From assembly GCA_049517655.1 (NCBI GenBank), contig JBEKRQ010000003.1, positions 186,001 to 250,000 on the forward strand: a stretch of DNA of 64,000 bases. The letters run 5' to 3'. The translations under genes were made by a program, and so were the position numbers. A model generated the notes under the pieces. It worked only from the letters and a program-made list of their open reading frames with translations. It made no database searches and was not told the DNA's origin. Source of the DNA: UBA11358 sp049517655 (GTDB lineage Bacteria; Verrucomicrobiota; Verrucomicrobiia; Limisphaerales; UBA11358). This document shows positions 1 to 6,997 of the stretch, in pieces (positions within the stretch are counted from its first letter, which is position 1; every line of letters starts with the position of its first letter).

Positions 1-396
1 GTCGTCGAGCCCGGGATGAAATGACATGTTCCATTCGTTCCGGCACAGATAACCTTCGCTTTCATCCTTCGCGTCAAACCACGAATCGCACAGCAAAACA
101 CAGACGGATTGGCCGCGATCCCGCATGGCGTGACCGAGCCGGTAAAACACGATGCGCGCGCCGGATTCGGAGAAGTGGTCGAACGCGATATTGAGCGCAT
201 CATCGGATGGGGTCGTGAATTTGGTTTGAAAGCCCAAATGAAAACCACCCTGCGCACCGAGCTCTTTTTCGAAGCAAAGATTTTCCTCAAAAATCCAGAG
301 CAGATTGGTCGAAAGGTCGCGCTCGGCCAGCAGTTTTTTCCAGATGTCAATGGCTTTGTCCAGAGTTGGACGATTGGACGGCGTGGATGGGTTCAT
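1..396 (-). CDS. Hypothetical protein, partial (C-terminal end outside window)
   Basis: An open frame of 132 codons reads on the minus strand from an ATG at 394-396 to the window edge with no stop. The protein starts MNPSTPSNRPTLDKAIDIW and contains an EENLCFEKELGAQGGFHLGF stretch and a conserved-looking FYRLGHAMRDRG segment. There is no signal peptide or membrane helix in the visible part, so it looks cytoplasmic. I do not recognise the family. It lies 11 bases upstream of the epimerase in the direction opposite to that gene's reading order, that is, the epimerase ends at 408 and this gene begins at 396, so it is probably the next gene of the same minus-strand operon. Confidence 0.65.
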   Translation of the reverse strand, partial: MNPSTPSNRPTLDKAIDIWKKLLAERDLSTNLLWIFEENLCFEKELGAQGGFHLGFQTKFTTPSDDALNIAFDHFSESGARIVFYRLGHAMRDRGQSVCVLLCDSWFDAKDESEGYLCRNEWNMSFHPGLDD

Positions 397-407
397 TGGC
401 GGTAGTA

Positions 408-1361
408 TTAACCATGGCCATGGCGAAACCAATTCACAAATTGCGTGATACCCTGCTCGATTTTGACCTGCGGATTATAGCCAAGGTGGGCGTGTGCCTT
501 CGAGATGTCGGCGAAGGTGACGGGCACGTCGCCGGGCTGGACCGGCTGGCGGTCAATCACGGCTTTTCTGTCGAACGCGGCTTCGAGCAGTTCAATAATG
601 CGGGTCAGCTTCACGGTTTGCGATTCGCCGAGGTTGAAAATTTCGTAACCGAATTCCTTTTTTGTGCAGGCGATGATGCCGTCGAGCGTGTCGGTGATGT
701 AAGTATAATCACGTTCCATGCTGCCGTCGCCAAAGACCGGGATCGGCTTGCCGGCGTAAATGAGCGTCGCGAATTTGCGGATGGCCAGGTCGGGTCGCTG
801 GCGCGGGCCGTAAACAGTGAACAAGCGGAGCACTGCCACGTCCATGCCGTAAATGTGGTGATAAACATGGCCGAGCGCTTCGCACGCAAGCTTGCTGGCG
901 GTATAGGGCGAAATGGCGGAAAAAACCGGGTCGCTTTCGCTGAACGGCACTTTGGAATTTACGCCGTAAACCGACGATGACGAGGCGATGATGATTTTTT
1001 TGACGCGGTTATTTCGCGCGGCTTCGAGCACATTGACCGTGCCTTCCACGTTGACCCGCTGGTAAAGGGCCGGGTCAAGGAAGCTCGGCCGCACCCCGGC
1101 GCGCGCGGCGAGATGGATGACCTGATCAAATTTGACGCTGCCAAACAGGGCGTCGAGCGCGGCGCGGTTGGTCAAGTCGCCGTGAACGAATTCAAACGGT
1201 TTGGCGAGTGATTTGATTTCACGCAGATTCTGGCGCTTGAGTTGCGGATCGTAAAAGTTGTTGAGGTCGTCGAACGCCCAGACAGCGTGGCCGTCGCTTA
1301 GCAACCGCTCGCAAACGTGCGAGCCGATGAAGCCCGCGCCGCCGGTGACCAGAAAGTTCAT
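408..1361 (-). CDS. NAD-dependent sugar-nucleotide epimerase (UDP-glucuronate 4-epimerase-like)
   Basis: This 317-residue protein is an extended short-chain dehydrogenase. It opens with the Rossmann motif GGAGFIGSHVCERLL (residues 7-21), has the active-site pair as SPYTASK (Tyr and Lys three residues apart) after the SSSSVYG strand, and carries VYGPRQRPDLAIRKF and FGDGSMERDYTYITDT in the C-terminal substrate half. These features match UDP-glucuronate/UDP-glucose 4-epimerases, which remodel nucleotide sugars for surface polysaccharide. The ATG at 1361 gives the glycine loop directly at the N-terminus, so the start is secure. The exact sugar substrate cannot be read from sequence. A DUF998 gene lies upstream at 9 bases spacing on the same strand, so co-transcription is possible. 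Confidence 0.88.
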   Translation of the reverse strand: MNFLVTGGAGFIGSHVCERLLSDGHAVWAFDDLNNFYDPQLKRQNLREIKSLAKPFEFVHGDLTNRAALDALFGSVKFDQVIHLAARAGVRPSFLDPALYQRVNVEGTVNVLEAARNNRVKKIIIASSSSVYGVNSKVPFSESDPVFSAISPYTASKLACEALGHVYHHIYGMDVAVLRLFTVYGPRQRPDLAIRKFATLIYAGKPIPVFGDGSMERDYTYITDTLDGIIACTKKEFGYEIFNLGESQTVKLTRIIELLEAAFDRKAVIDRQPVQPGDVPVTFADISKAHAHLGYNPQVKIEQGITQFVNWFRHGHG

Positions 1362-1370
1362 GGCCAGACG

Positions 1371-2042
1371 CTAACAATCAGAACGCGGGCTGTCGAGTGT
1401 GCAGGAAGTTTTGCAGTCTATCTGGGTGTTAGGTGACGTGTATCGCAAAACCAACACATTGAGAACGTAGGCGGCTATGCCTATCCAGGGAAAGACGGTC
1501 AATGCAGAAATTCGCTGCATGAGACCAACGTTTGCGCGCGTGACGAGTCCACCGATTCCCGTCATTATCGCGATCGTGCCAATCATAAGAATATTCGTGC
1601 CGATGGAATACATGTTAAGAAGTCTTGCCTCACGTCGCTTCCATAAGGCAGCCGTTAAAAACATCGGTCCAAAGATGATCACAAGCGCTAAATATTTTCC
1701 GCCATGTCTGGGATCTGGCCATGGAAAGATTCCAGTCAATAAACCGGCCAATCCAAATAGGACAAGGACCGACGACGTAAGGCAAGTCAGCATCAGTCTC
1801 GCGCCAAGACGTTGCAATGCGCGGAAAAATCCGAATGCGCCGATTAAAATTGCGGCCCCGGTGATGATGACACCAACATTGAATATCTCGGGATGAGGCG
1901 TGCCACTGGCCCCAAGATCGCTTATTACCTGCCGCATATGGCTGTAGCCAGGATAAAAAAGCGCACTCAGCACGATGATGCCAAAATAGATAAAGGGAAC
2001 CATCATCGCGACTCTGAGGGAAATCACTTCAAGCTTTTTCAT
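1371..2042 (-). CDS. DUF998-family integral membrane protein
   Basis: The protein of about 223 residues is almost entirely hydrophobic helices, with about six or seven predicted by eye. It begins MKKLEVISLRVAMMVPFIY and has the segment YPGYSHMRQVISDLGASGTP after the first helix, which matches the loop of DUF998 proteins (often HTVSELG-like). It should sit in the inner membrane; the biochemical role of the family is not established. I chose the ATG at 2042 because it places a short basic N-terminus before the first helix; an ATG at 2072 would add ten residues. The last residues after the final helix look unconserved. It is 9 bases upstream of the epimerase gene. Confidence 0.75.
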   Translation of the reverse strand: MKKLEVISLRVAMMVPFIYFGIIVLSALFYPGYSHMRQVISDLGASGTPHPEIFNVGVIITGAAILIGAFGFFRALQRLGARLMLTCLTSSVLVLFGLAGLLTGIFPWPDPRHGGKYLALVIIFGPMFLTAALWKRREARLLNMYSIGTNILMIGTIAIMTGIGGLVTRANVGLMQRISALTVFPWIGIAAYVLNVLVLRYTSPNTQIDCKTSCTLDSPRSDC

Positions 2043-2223
2043 ATATTCTACCGCCACGAAGCTGCCTAACACATAATGGGCGGCAATTTCTGCAGCCCAT
2101 CCTGTTTCATGGTTGCGACTTTATCTGGTTTCACAAGTTTCTGTCCAACATTCTCTGGCTTTGTTGCTTTGTTTCTTTGTTGTTCAATTTTCGGGATTGG
2201 CTTTTGTTGAGCCGTTTTGCGCA

Positions 2224-2251
2224 TTGACAATGGCTGCGGTAAAACTATTCT
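2224..2251 (+). promoter_or_regulatory. Sigma-70-type promoter of rpsU
   Basis: A perfect TTGACA (2224-2229) is followed after 16 bases by TATTCT (2246-2251). Transcription would begin near 2258, about 60 bases before the rpsU start. Nothing else plausible lies in the 250 bases between the divergent DUF998 gene and rpsU. Confidence 0.55.
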
Positions 2252-2319
2252 CCGCGTCCGTTTATTTTGCGGGCAACCGCCAGTGCGGTTTTCCCGCCCG
2301 AGGAAGGAAGTGAATTGCG

Positions 2320-2517
2320 TTGACAGAAATCAGACTAAAAAAAGGCGAACCGGTGGATCGCGCGTTGCGGCGGCTGAAGAAAAAAGTCGACCGCGAAGGC
2401 ACGCTCAAGATCGTGCGCAATCACCGGCATTTCGAAAAGCCGAGTGAAAAGCGTCGCCGCAAGGAAAAGGTCGCGCGTTTTTCCGCGATGCTCACCGCGC
2501 GCTACGCGGATTTGTAA
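2320..2517 (+). CDS. rpsU: 30S ribosomal protein S21
   Basis: This 65-residue basic protein has the S21 pattern: TEIRLKKGEPVDRALRRLKK, then a Lys/Arg-rich helix ending KPSEKRRRKEKVARF. S21 binds the 3' domain of 16S rRNA in the small subunit and helps mRNA engagement. The start is a TTG at 2320, chosen because AGGAAGGAAG (2301-2310) lies at a suitable distance upstream and the protein then begins at the usual S21 residue. It stands alone, with a promoter at 2224-2251 and a terminator at 2533-2580, so it is a single-gene unit. Confidence 0.93.
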   Translation: MTEIRLKKGEPVDRALRRLKKKVDREGTLKIVRNHRHFEKPSEKRRRKEKVARFSAMLTARYADL

Positions 2518-2532
2518 TTTTCTCATTGCAAC

Positions 2533-2580
2533 CAGACCGGACACGGCAAAGATTTTGTCGTATCCGGTCTGCTGTTTTGT
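2533..2580 (+). terminator. Rho-independent terminator of rpsU
   Basis: A 12-base inverted repeat (2533-2544 with 2560-2571, one mismatch) closes a 15-base loop and is followed by a T-rich run, 16 bases after the rpsU stop codon. Confidence 0.7.
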
Positions 2581-2686
2581 GCGTCAATCCGCAATCGCAA
2601 ATCGGCAAGTGGATCGCGTTGGTCCAATCGGTGACGTTTGGGTTCATGCTTGTGGCTTCCAAAGGCGAAAGCTTTGTTAAAGATTC

Positions 2687-2694
2687 CAAATTAG
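2687..2694. repeat. Target-site duplication, left copy
   Basis: CAAATTAG directly abuts the left inverted repeat of the insertion sequence and is repeated exactly at 4701-4708. Eight bases is the duplication length usual for IS1595-family elements. Confidence 0.85.
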
Positions 2695-2715
2695 GGCAAT
2701 AATATACTTGACTCA
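2695..2715 (+). repeat. Left terminal inverted repeat of the IS
   Basis: Twenty-one bases starting GGCAATAATATACTTG match the reverse complement of 4680-4700 at 20 of 21 positions. Similarity stops immediately inside. Confidence 0.88.
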
Positions 2716-2753
2716 TTTTGCGTCTGTTCTGGATTGTCGCCGACATAATCGGT

Positions 2754-2891
2754 TTATTGCTTGGCGCGTTTCCGCGCTCGCTGTTCTTTAATTTTTTTAT
2801 CCAACTCTGCCTTTGGGACTTTCATCAGTCCTTTGGCTAGGGCTTGGAACTTTTGGAACGGCGTTTTCCCCGGTATTGTTTTTTCTTTCAT
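2754..2891 (-). CDS. Small basic IS-associated protein (45 aa)
   Basis: This short frame begins at an ATG (2889-2891) that overlaps the transposase stop as ATGA, which implies translational coupling. The product is Lys/Arg-rich, with the core TPFQKFQALAKGLMKVPKAE and a basic tail ending RARKRAKQ. Similar small proteins with a TPFxxFxxLxxxLxxVPKxE core are common beside transposase-like genes, but I know no proven function. It could regulate transposition or be an antitoxin-like remnant; the first is only an inference from its place inside the element. It ends 39 bases from the left inverted repeat. Confidence 0.6.
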   Translation of the reverse strand: MKEKTIPGKTPFQKFQALAKGLMKVPKAELDKKIKEQRARKRAKQ

Positions 2892-3832
2892 GCTGGTTGA
2901 GGTTCGCCAATCAACTGTGCATAGGTCAAACGCTTTCCAAAGATTAAGCCGACCGCCTTCAAGAATCGCGTTTGGTCGTTTTCTTCACGGTTATTGAACC
3001 GGAAAACTTGTTCATCAACGTAGCGTTTCAAATGAACCGGCTCGACGCTGACATACGTTCCTTTAATGCACCGCTTGAACAAGCTCCAAAAGTTTTCTAG
3101 TCCGTTGGTGTGAACATTGCCACGCACGTATTCTTTTGCGTGGTCAATTACTTGGTGAACAAAATCACGGTTAAGCCCCTTGTAGCCTAGCCAATAATCG
3201 GTGAAGATTTGTGAGCCTTTTTCGACGCTTTGATAAACTTCATCTTGGAGCGTTCGCATTTTGGTATCGGGAATGTGGTTGGCTTTAATTTTCCCGTCTC
3301 GCTCTAAAATTCCCATGACAATCGCTTTGCCCACTCCGCCCGTGCCACGTCCACGTCTGCAATTTCTTTCCTTGTGCATGTTACAGGCAAGTCCCCCAAT
3401 CCAAGTTTCGTCCACTTCGACCTCACCCTTGAATTTTTCAAACGTGCCAGTCTGCATGGCGAGCCGGATTCTTTGGAGCATGAACCAAGCAGTCTTTTGC
3501 GTGACGCCGATTGCACGGTGGACTTCGTAGGAACTGACGCCGTTCTTTGCATTGGCAATCATCCAGATTGCGGTCAGCCATTTATCCAACGGCAACGCGC
3601 TGTCCTCGAAAATCGTGCCGACACGCACCGAGAACTGGCTTTTCTCTTTGCAGCATTTGCATTTCCAGATTTTGCGCGTGGCAATGAAACTCACGTCCTC
3701 ACATTGGCAACGCGGGCATTTTATTTTATCCGGCCAGCGCAGTTTCACCATAAAGTCAAACGCCACTTGCGGGTCTGCAAAATAGCGGACAGCTTCGACT
3801 AGGGTTTGGGGGAATTCGTTATTCATTTTCAT
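2888..3832 (-). CDS. IS1595-family (ISXO2-like) DDE transposase
   Basis: The protein has about 314 residues. It starts with a zinc ribbon (CPRCQCEDVSF then WKCKCCKEKSQFSVR) followed by the GTIFEDSALPLDKWL helix usual in this family. The catalytic core shows the first Asp in EVDETWIGG, the second in FTDYWLGYKGL, and the last acidic/Asn signature in HTNGLENFWSLFKR. The family moves DNA by cut-and-paste or copy routes and makes 8-base duplications. It is full length with no frameshift, so it is probably active. The start may be 3832 or the in-frame ATG at 3826; GGAG lies just upstream of both. Its 5' end overlaps the Ntn-hydrolase stop by 14 bases. Confidence 0.93.
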   Translation of the reverse strand: MKMNNEFPQTLVEAVRYFADPQVAFDFMVKLRWPDKIKCPRCQCEDVSFIATRKIWKCKCCKEKSQFSVRVGTIFEDSALPLDKWLTAIWMIANAKNGVSSYEVHRAIGVTQKTAWFMLQRIRLAMQTGTFEKFKGEVEVDETWIGGLACNMHKERNCRRGRGTGGVGKAIVMGILERDGKIKANHIPDTKMRTLQDEVYQSVEKGSQIFTDYWLGYKGLNRDFVHQVIDHAKEYVRGNVHTNGLENFWSLFKRCIKGTYVSVEPVHLKRYVDEQVFRFNNREENDQTRFLKAVGLIFGKRLTYAQLIGEPQPA

Positions 3833-4628
3833 TTTGCTCCGTTTCTTTGGGATATTGCTTTCGGAAAGTTGTGTAGGCTTCTGTAATTATAGTGCTCATC
3901 ATTGCCTTCCATGCCGCCCTAGTTTGCTGGTCATATTTAGAAATTGTATCTACCGTTGTTTTTATAAGTGCCAAAGCCCGCACTCCTTCGCTAAGTCTTA
4001 TGCCGTGTTTCTTGCTGATAATTCCTACTTTTGTATCCCCTCCACAAAAGGCGTCCACTTTCTTTACTTCTTCAACGGTATAAATCGCGGTAATTATAGC
4101 CTCGCTGTCGTCTAGGTTGTAAATTTCAGAGCGATTCAAAATAAATTCCGCAACCGTAGCTCCACATCCCATAGTGGCGTAATTATATTGTCTAGTGGCG
4201 ATTCCCGGCCAGAAGTTCAAAATGTATATGTAAGGTTTTGGTTTTTCCTTTCCATAATAATAGGCAACCATCAAAGCGAAATTATTGTCGGGGTCTTGAA
4301 AGTATTCGTGTGCGAATTGTCTGTTGTCTTCCCAATGGTTCAGCCGGATGACTTCCTGTTTTAATTGCCGCAGAGTATCTTCACAAACTTCCGCTGGCTT
4401 TCGATAATCGTTAATCGGCGTAGCCTTGGCAAGATTTGTAAATATCTCCACCGCACGAGAAGAAAGTTCTGCGTTGCCAGATTGCGCGACCAATGCGCCG
4501 TCTCCACCCTCAAAAAATACGCCAGATATTTTGTTCGTGTCCGTCCTTTTGGACGAACCAGAAGAAGTTTGGCTGTCGCTGGCAAGAATAATACTGCCAT
4601 CACAAATTAATCCCACTATAATCGTCAC
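3819..4628 (-). CDS. Proteasome-like Ntn-hydrolase, IS passenger gene
   Basis: The 269-residue product reads TIIVGLICDGSIILASDSQT after the initiator. The GTG at 4628 is chosen because removal of Met exposes Thr1, which puts an Asp at position 17 and a Lys at 32; proteasome beta subunits and HslV use Thr1, Asp17 and Lys33. An AAGGA lies 8 bases upstream of this GTG. Later segments such as ATMGCGATVAEFIL and VGIISKKHGIRL fit the sandwich strands of that fold. It should therefore be a self-processing N-terminal-nucleophile hydrolase, probably a protease, but catalytic activity is inferred. It lies wholly inside the insertion sequence and is translationally coupled to the transposase. No ATPase partner is encoded nearby. 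Confidence 0.75.
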   Translation of the reverse strand: MTIIVGLICDGSIILASDSQTSSGSSKRTDTNKISGVFFEGGDGALVAQSGNAELSSRAVEIFTNLAKATPINDYRKPAEVCEDTLRQLKQEVIRLNHWEDNRQFAHEYFQDPDNNFALMVAYYYGKEKPKPYIYILNFWPGIATRQYNYATMGCGATVAEFILNRSEIYNLDDSEAIITAIYTVEEVKKVDAFCGGDTKVGIISKKHGIRLSEGVRALALIKTTVDTISKYDQQTRAAWKAMMSTIITEAYTTFRKQYPKETEQNENE

Positions 4629-4679
4629 AGGCGTTTTCCTTTTCTTTAGTTTCTGAAAAGGATGCCCGTTTAGCCCTTG

Positions 4680-4700
4680 TGAGTCAAGTATATTATTACC
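4680..4700 (-). repeat. Right terminal inverted repeat of the IS
   Basis: Twenty-one bases ending TATATTATTACC are the inverted partner of 2695-2715 (20/21 identical). Confidence 0.88.
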
Positions 4701-4708
4701 CAAATTAG
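4701..4708. repeat. Target-site duplication, right copy
   Basis: CAAATTAG, identical to 2687-2694, directly follows the right inverted repeat. Confidence 0.85.
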
Positions 4709-4736
4709 CTTTGCGCCTTCGCGCCTTTGCGTGAGA

Positions 4737-6071
4737 ATGAATTCTGTGAATTTTTCTCTGCGCGAGACCGCTGGTGAAATTGTCCGTCGCTTGCAAACGG
4801 CGGGCTTCGCCGCCTTCTGGGTCGGCGGTTGTGTGCGCGATTTTTTGCTCGGACGCGAGCCGCAGGATTACGACATCGCCACGGACGCGCGCCCGGAACA
4901 AATCGAAAAGCTGTTCAAACGCACCATCGCCGTCGGACGCAAATTCGGCGTGATGGTCGTCGTTGAAGACGGGCATCAATTTCAAGTCGCCACGTTTCGA
5001 GCCGAGGCGGATTACATGGATGGCCGGCATCCGGAGCAGGTAACATTCAGCGACGCGCAAGCCGACGCGCGTCGCCGTGATTTCACCGTCAACGGACTTT
5101 TTTACGATCCGATCGTCGAAAAACTTCACGATTGGGTCGGCGGCGAAAAGGATTTGCGCGCCAAAATCATCCGCACCATCGGTTCGCCAGACGAACGTTT
5201 TGCCGAAGACCATTTACGTCTGCTGCGCGCGGTGCGATTTGCCGCGCAACTGGATTTTGAAATCGAGCCGCAAACGTTCGTGGCGTTGAAAGCCAACGCG
5301 CCAAAAATCGGAAACATCAGCGCCGAACGAATTCGCGACGAACTCATCAAGTTATTTTCCCCGCCGCATGCCGCACGCGGCTTGGTTTTGTTGCGCGACA
5401 GCGGGTTGCTCGAACCGATTTTGCCCGAACTCGCGGCGGCGATTTCATGCGAACAATCGCCGGATTTTCATCCTGAAGGCAGCGTGTTCGAGCACATCCG
5501 GTTGATGCTCGAAAAACTGCCGCCGAACACGCCTTCATCGCTGCCGTGGGCGGTGATTTTGCATGACATCGGCAAGCCCGTGACGGCTGAACACGATCCG
5601 CAAACCGGTGCGATTCATTTTTACGAACACGAAAAAACCGGCGCGGTGATGGCGGAAAGAATTTTGCAACGGCTGCGGTTTCCTAAAAAACAAATTGAGG
5701 AAATTGTCGCGTGCGTGCGGCAGCACATGCAGTTCAAGGACGTTAAACAAATGCGCAAGGCGACGCTGCGGCGGTTGTTGATGCGCGAGACGTTTCCCCT
5801 TGAGCTCGAATTGCACCGGCTGGACTGTCTCGGCTCGCACGGCAAGCTGGATCATTACGAATTTTTGGTGGAGCAGGCTGCGGAATTGAAAAAGAAACCG
5901 TCAATTCGTCCGCCGCTGCTTACAGGGGATGATTTAATCAAGCTGGGCATGAAGCCCGGCCCGGCAATAGGCGCGCTGCTGGCGGAAATCCGCGAGAAGC
6001 AATTGCAGGACGAATTTAAAACACCGCGTGAGGCAAAAGCCTGGGTGAAGAAACAGCTCAAAGCGGAATGA
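4737..6071 (+). CDS. cca: CCA tRNA nucleotidyltransferase / poly(A) polymerase family, HD domain
   Basis: This 444-residue class II nucleotidyltransferase adds nucleotides to RNA 3' ends, most likely CCA to tRNA. The head domain has GGCVRDFLLG and the metal-binding pair DYDIAT (about residues 31-51), then RRDFTVNGLFYDP and the EDHLRLLRAVRFAAQ motif of the neck. An HD phosphohydrolase region follows (AVILHDIGKP, then HEKTGAVMAERIL). CCA-adding enzyme and PcnB are hard to separate by eye; the HD domain favours the former. ATG 4737 is preferred over an in-frame GTG at 4731. The insertion sequence ends only 28 bases upstream beyond its duplication, so native promoter elements may have been displaced. 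Confidence 0.87.
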   Translation: MNSVNFSLRETAGEIVRRLQTAGFAAFWVGGCVRDFLLGREPQDYDIATDARPEQIEKLFKRTIAVGRKFGVMVVVEDGHQFQVATFRAEADYMDGRHPEQVTFSDAQADARRRDFTVNGLFYDPIVEKLHDWVGGEKDLRAKIIRTIGSPDERFAEDHLRLLRAVRFAAQLDFEIEPQTFVALKANAPKIGNISAERIRDELIKLFSPPHAARGLVLLRDSGLLEPILPELAAAISCEQSPDFHPEGSVFEHIRLMLEKLPPNTPSSLPWAVILHDIGKPVTAEHDPQTGAIHFYEHEKTGAVMAERILQRLRFPKKQIEEIVACVRQHMQFKDVKQMRKATLRRLLMRETFPLELELHRLDCLGSHGKLDHYEFLVEQAAELKKKPSIRPPLLTGDDLIKLGMKPGPAIGALLAEIREKQLQDEFKTPREAKAWVKKQLKAE

Positions 6072-6170
6072 ATCCGCTAATAGCGCGAATTTACACTAAT
6101 TGGAGCCGACACCTTTTGTTGATACGGCCTGCGTCGTTCGTGGATGGTTACCACTGAACGATATGATATC

Positions 6171-6542
6171 TCATCCATTCGGCAGGATGGATTTGCAGAC
6201 GGCGACGAACTTCTCCGGCTCGTCGGGCGAAAAGCCGATGCGTTTGGTAAATAACAAACCGGATTTTTTTATCAGCAACACGTGACGGCAGAAGTTGCAA
6301 TTATCAAGCTTCACGCCCCATATAGGACCCGGCGGGCGAACTTCGACAGCCTGAATTTCATCTGTCGGCACAACGAATGTGTGAAAGAGAAGCCACGATT
6401 GCAGTTCGAGCCGGTCGCGGTAGATGCGATATTCCTGCCACAGGCTTTTGGCGGTTCTTCTCGAAACGTAAATCGGTGTGGGGTTCATTTTTGCGGAGGA
6501 GGTGACAGGGAAAATTTCGTCACCATGAAACGAGAATTTCAT
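6171..6542 (-). CDS. Small PH-like domain protein, function unknown
   Basis: This protein of about 123 residues contains YRIYRDRLELQSWLLFHTF followed by EIQAVEVRPPG and RHVLLIKKSGLLFTKRIGFS, alternating strands resembling bacterial PH-like folds, and ends EKFVAVCKSILPNG. The resemblance is structural in style and not certain. The start at 6542 overlaps the end of the upstream lipoprotein gene by 23 bases; a second ATG at 6488 (MNPTPIYVSRR) is a reasonable alternative that would remove the overlap. It is the last gene of the minus-strand sigma-factor/kinase operon, so it may act in the same signalling unit. There is no signal peptide. Confidence 0.6.
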   Translation of the reverse strand: MKFSFHGDEIFPVTSSAKMNPTPIYVSRRTAKSLWQEYRIYRDRLELQSWLLFHTFVVPTDEIQAVEVRPPGPIWGVKLDNCNFCRHVLLIKKSGLLFTKRIGFSPDEPEKFVAVCKSILPNG

Positions 6543-6966
6543 ACCAGTCTGCGCCGTCAAAATCGTTGTCACTGATCTTGATGGCGAGTGTTTCATCGTT
6601 CTGAGAAGTCGGCATCTGCGTGATCGTGACATCACCGCGTCCGGCTCGTTTCGATATTTGGATTTTTTGCGGGTCACGTGGTTTGAATGCAGGGCTGATA
6701 CCTTCGAACGCACTGCTCACGTTGTCCTTCCAATTTGGCGACCATGCTTTGCCGTTCACGTATATTGCTTTCTCCGGTAGCTTGAACGTTTCATGCTCGA
6801 TCCAGAGCCGGTTGCCGCTCAACTTGACAACATCACTTCCATCAATAAAAGCTCTAATCGTCAACTGCTGGCGATTGCCACAGCCGGAAGCCAGACTTGC
6901 AACGAGAGCCACCGCACATAGGAATCCGACGACATTGAATTTGAACAGGTTGATTTTCATATTCAT
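6520..6966 (-). CDS. Secreted lipoprotein, function unknown
   Basis: The 148-residue protein has a signal peptide with a hydrophobic run (NVVGFLCAVALVASLA) ending in the lipobox LASGC, so Cys is expected to be lipidated after cleavage. The mature part begins GNRQQLTIRAFIDGSDVVKL and contains WIEHETFKLPEKAIYVNGK and DFDGADWYEILV, mostly predicted beta strand. I do not recognise a family. It lies 31 bases downstream of the large kinase gene on the same strand, and it could be a periplasmic or outer-membrane partner of the kinase's extracytoplasmic domains; that link is inference from gene order alone. Confidence 0.72.
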   Translation of the reverse strand: MNMKINLFKFNVVGFLCAVALVASLASGCGNRQQLTIRAFIDGSDVVKLSGNRLWIEHETFKLPEKAIYVNGKAWSPNWKDNVSSAFEGISPAFKPRDPQKIQISKRAGRGDVTITQMPTSQNDETLAIKISDNDFDGADWYEILVSW

Positions 6967-6997
6967 TTATTTGTCTTTGTTGATTTTGTTGACCAGA

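Larger units (their letters stand above)
2695..4700 (-). mobile_element. Complete IS1595-family insertion sequence with passenger genes
   Basis: The element is 2,006 bases long. It is bounded by 21-base inverted repeats with one mismatch (2695-2715 and 4680-4700, outer ends GGCAATAATATAC and GGTAATAATATAC) and by an exact 8-base target duplication, CAAATTAG. Inside, all on the minus strand, are a proteasome-like Ntn-hydrolase gene, an ISXO2-type DDE transposase gene and a 45-residue ORF, each overlapping the next. Intact ends, an exact duplication and open reading frames suggest a recent insertion. It landed between rpsU and cca, 28 bases before the cca start once the duplication is counted. 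Family assignment rests on the transposase motifs, the GG-starting ends and the 8-base duplication. Confidence 0.9.

Noticed and set aside
2113..2313. Short plus-strand frame before rpsU
   Set aside because: It overlaps the promoter of rpsU, has no family resemblance and lacks a ribosome site.
4629..5213. Upstream extension of the Ntn-hydrolase frame beyond the IS end
   Set aside because: It crosses the inverted repeat, is antisense to cca, and would put the catalytic Thr in the middle of the protein; the GTG at 4628 is better.
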